Of a DNA stretch of 64,000 nucleotides, positions 61,980-64,000 are shown in pieces. Source of the DNA: Actinomycetota bacterium (GTDB lineage: Bacteria > Actinomycetota > Acidimicrobiia > Acidimicrobiales > Ilumatobacteraceae). The position numbers and the translations under genes were made by a program. Positions within the stretch are counted from its first letter, which is position 1. The number at the start of each line of letters is the position of its first letter. The notes beneath the pieces were generated by a model. That model searched no databases. It was not told where the DNA came from and saw only the letters and a program-made list of their open reading frames with translations. Location of the stretch: contig CP064997.1 in the NCBI GenBank assembly GCA_016700055.1, positions 2,356,001-2,420,000 on the forward strand, read 5' to 3'.

Positions 61980-63698
61980 ATGGCCGCGACACCTGCAGGC
62001 GAGTCCTCCACCCCCGTCGACGTCAAGCCACGCAGCCGTGACGTCACCGACGGCATCCAGAAGGCCGCTGCTCGCGCGATGCTGCGCGCGGTCGGGCTGA
62101 CCGACGACGACTGGGACAAGCCCCAGATCGGCATCGCCTCCTCGTGGAACGAGATCACGCCGTGCAACGTGTCGCTGCGCCGGTTGACGGCGGCGGCGAA
62201 GGAGGGCGTGCGCGCCGCCGGGGGAGTGGCGCTGGAGTTCGGCACGATCACCGTGTCCGACGGCATCTCGATGGGCACCGAGGGGATGCGCGCCTCGCTC
62301 GTCAGCCGCGAGATCATCGCCGACTCGGTCGAGGCGGTGATGCACGGCGAGCGCCTCGACGGCCTGGTGGCGACGGGCGGCTGCGACAAGTCGATGCCGG
62401 GCATGATGATGGCCATCGCCCGGCTCGACCTGCCGGGGGTGTTCGTCTACAACGGCTCCACCCTGCCCGGCTACCTGAACGGCAAGGCGCTCGACATCAC
62501 GAGCGTGTTCGAGGCGATCGGCGCCTGCGCGTCGGGGGCGATCACCGAAGAAGAGCTCGGCGCGATCGAGCGCAACGCGTGCCCCGGTGAGGGTGCGTGC
62601 GGGGGGATGTTCACGGCCAACACGATGAGCTCGATCGGCGAGGCGCTCGGGCTGTCGTTGCCCGGCTCGGCTTCTCCCCCCGCCGTCGACCGCCGCCGCG
62701 AGGACGATGCCCGGCGCGCCGGCGCAGCCGTGGTCGAGATGCTGCGGCTCGGCATCCGGCCTCGCGACATCCTCACCAAGAAGGCGTTCGAGAACGCGAT
62801 CGCGCTCGCGAACGCGCTCGGCGGCTCGACCAATGCCGTGCTGCACCTGCTCGCCATCGCCAACGAGGCGGGCGTGAAGCTGGAGCTCGACGACTTCAAC
62901 CGCATCGCCGAGCGGGTCCCCCACATCGCCGACATGAAGCCGGGCGGCAAGTTCCACATGACCGACCTCGACCGCATCGGCGGAGTCCCGGTGGTGATGA
63001 AGCTGCTGCTCGACGCCGGCCTGGTGCACGGCGACGCGCTCACCTGCACTGGCAAGACGCTCGCCGAGAACCTCGCCGAGATCGACCCTCCGGCGGCCGA
63101 CGGCGTGGTCGTCCACCCGCTCGACGCACCGATCAACACCGAGGGCGGGATCAACGTGCTGCGCGGCTCGCTGGCGCCCGACGGCGCGGTCGTGAAGGTG
63201 GCCGGGCTCACCCACGAGCAGCGCACGTTCGAGGGCGAGGCCCGGGTGTTCGACGGCGAGGACCCGGCGATGGCGGCGATCATGGGCGGCGAGATCCAGC
63301 CGAACACGGTGCTCGTGATCCGCTACGAGGGCCCGAAGGGCGGGCCGGGGATGCGTGAGATGCTCGCCATCACCGGGGCGCTGAAGGGCGCCGGCCGGGG
63401 GGCGGACTGCGCGCTCGTCACCGACGGCCGCTTCTCCGGAGGCACGTGGGGCTTCTGCATCGGCCACGTCGCGCCCGAGGCCGTCGACGCCGGCCCGATC
63501 GCGTTCGTGCGCGACGGCGATCGCATCCGCATCGACGTGCCGTCCAAGTCGCTCGACCTGCTCGTCGACCCCGACGAGCTGGCCACCCGCCGCGAGGGCT
63601 GGGCGCCGAACCCGCCCCGTTACACCACCGGCGTGCTCGCCAAGTTCGCGAGGCTGGCCCAAGGCGCCGACAAGGGCGCGATCACCAACCCCGTCTAA
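61980..63698 (+). CDS. ilvD: Dihydroxy-acid dehydratase
   Basis: 572-residue dihydroxy-acid dehydratase of branched-chain amino-acid synthesis. NEITPCN, the cluster cysteine in GGCDKSMPGMMM and CPGEGACGGMFTANTM are the iron-sulfur hallmarks, and C-terminal RFSGGTWGFCIGHVAPEA is the substrate-carboxylate region. It converts 2,3-dihydroxy-3-methylbutanoate or -pentanoate to the 2-oxo acid in the cytosol. ATG 61980 gives the normal N-terminus; an upstream frame is antisense to MFS. It is the last plus-strand gene, ending 14 bases before the second hairpin repeat. Confidence 0.92.
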   Translation: MAATPAGESSTPVDVKPRSRDVTDGIQKAAARAMLRAVGLTDDDWDKPQIGIASSWNEITPCNVSLRRLTAAAKEGVRAAGGVALEFGTITVSDGISMGTEGMRASLVSREIIADSVEAVMHGERLDGLVATGGCDKSMPGMMMAIARLDLPGVFVYNGSTLPGYLNGKALDITSVFEAIGACASGAITEEELGAIERNACPGEGACGGMFTANTMSSIGEALGLSLPGSASPPAVDRRREDDARRAGAAVVEMLRLGIRPRDILTKKAFENAIALANALGGSTNAVLHLLAIANEAGVKLELDDFNRIAERVPHIADMKPGGKFHMTDLDRIGGVPVVMKLLLDAGLVHGDALTCTGKTLAENLAEIDPPAADGVVVHPLDAPINTEGGINVLRGSLAPDGAVVKVAGLTHEQRTFEGEARVFDGEDPAMAAIMGGEIQPNTVLVIRYEGPKGGPGMREMLAITGALKGAGRGADCALVTDGRFSGGTWGFCIGHVAPEAVDAGPIAFVRDGDRIRIDVPSKSLDLLVDPDELATRREGWAPNPPRYTTGVLAKFARLAQGADKGAITNPV

Positions 63699-63711
63699 AA
63701 ACCGCAGGTCT

Positions 63712-63768
63712 CGCGCCAATCTGTCAACGAACCTGCGGCTAGCGCCGTTTGGTTGACAGATTGGCGCG
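63712..63768. repeat. Long interspersed hairpin repeat, copy B
   Basis: Perfect 17-base arms CGCGCCAATCTGTCAAC (63712-63728) and its complement (63752-63768), identical to copy A at 1498-1554, with the same 23-base loop length; the loop begins GAACCTGCG in both copies and the rest differs. CCGCA and CTGCGGTTTG flanks also match. It lies between the convergent ilvD and DUF3054 genes, as copy A lies between convergent genes. Confidence 0.85.
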
Positions 63769-63785
63769 GAAGCTGCGGTTTGGGG

Positions 63786-64000
63786 TTAGCCGCGGGGGGT
63801 GGTCGGGCGGTGATGGCGGGTGGTGGGGTGGTGCTGGCGGGCGGCGATGGCATTGGCGATGGCCCGCCAGCCGACCAGCAGCGCCCCGAGGACGATCGCG
63901 GCGACGATCACGAAGCTGGCCGCGGTGCTGCGATCCCACGCGAAGCGGCGCAGCAGCATGCCCGCAGGGACGGTGACCGCCCATACGGCCAGCCCGGTCG
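63786..64000 (-). CDS. DUF3054-like membrane protein, C-terminal part (cut by window end)
   Basis: Open frame running off the right edge, stop TAA at 63788-63786; about 71 codons visible. It reads TGLAVWAVTVPAGMLLRR, then SFVIVAAIVLGALLVGWRAI, the last transmembrane helices of a DUF3054-type protein, followed by a histidine-rich tail (RQHHPTTRHHRPT). The overlapping reading in other frames is arginine/proline rich and implausible. DUF3054 proteins are actinobacterial membrane proteins without assigned function. The N-terminus is missing, so identification rests on the C-terminal helices. Confidence 0.6.
   Translation of the reverse strand, partial: TGLAVWAVTVPAGMLLRRFAWDRSTAASFVIVAAIVLGALLVGWRAIANAIAARQHHPTTRHHRPTTPRG

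Noticed and set aside
63739..63984. Short 81-residue minus-strand frame at the right end
   Set aside because: It is out of frame with the hydrophobic DUF3054-like reading and is arginine/proline rich.

Overview
The window is very GC-rich, densely packed DNA (no gene-free gap above about 180 bases) with GTG and TTG starts, many 4-base ATGA/GTGA stop-start overlaps, F420-type luciferase-like oxidoreductases and DUF2510, DUF4389 and DUF3054 membrane proteins. This points to a free-living actinomycete, plausibly an Acidimicrobiia-type organism; the taxon is inference. I support 57 genes, one cut by the right edge, and found no RNA genes, phage, insertion sequences or CRISPR arrays.

Layout. 1-17.3 kb and 20.5-25.5 kb hold acyl-CoA and steroid-like catabolism: short-chain dehydrogenases (SDRs), CoA ligases, paired acyl-CoA dehydrogenases, VDDH-type amidohydrolases, luciferase-like oxidoreductases, a thiolase-like protein and one TetR regulator (11821-12459). 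17.3-20.5 kb has a DUF2269-like protein and a PAS-PAS-GGDEF-EAL c-di-GMP protein. 25.6-32.6 kb holds a holin-like membrane protein, a trehalose synthase fused to a degenerate maltokinase domain, a carotenoid-desaturase-like flavoprotein and a four-repeat DUF2510 protein. 32.6-41 kb returns to catabolism (FadD3-like ligase, third amidohydrolase, SDR, second acyl-CoA dehydrogenase pair) around a lipoprotein SurE and a DUF4389 protein. 41-46 kb has a surface acyltransferase and a sulfur module (SQR, TusE/DsrC, DsrE2). 46-49 kb has a DUF35-thiolase pair and a FadA6-like thiolase. 49-51 kb is a small sugar/surface group; 51-55.6 kb has an N-acyl-D-amino-acid deacylase and the AmmeMemoRadiSam trio; 55.6-57.6 kb NUDIX, folE and an enoyl-CoA hydratase; 57.6-60.5 kb an ipdF-fadE30-like pair and an SDR; 60.7-64 kb an MFS transporter, ilvD and a DUF3054 fragment.

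The unifying signal is a palindrome, consensus TCTGACG-N3-CGTCAGA, present at nine places and almost always just upstream of a catabolic operon. One copy lies in front of the TetR gene itself, so that TetR probably runs a local regulon for uptake-independent steroid/lipid oxidation. Several members resemble the mycobacterial HIP (steroid C/D-ring) genes fadD3, ipdF, fadE30 and fadA6 and the side-chain ligase fadD17, but the operator does not resemble the KstR or KstR2 sites I know. A second, unrelated element, a long hairpin with identical 17-bp arms, sits in two convergent intergenic gaps near the two ends of the window.
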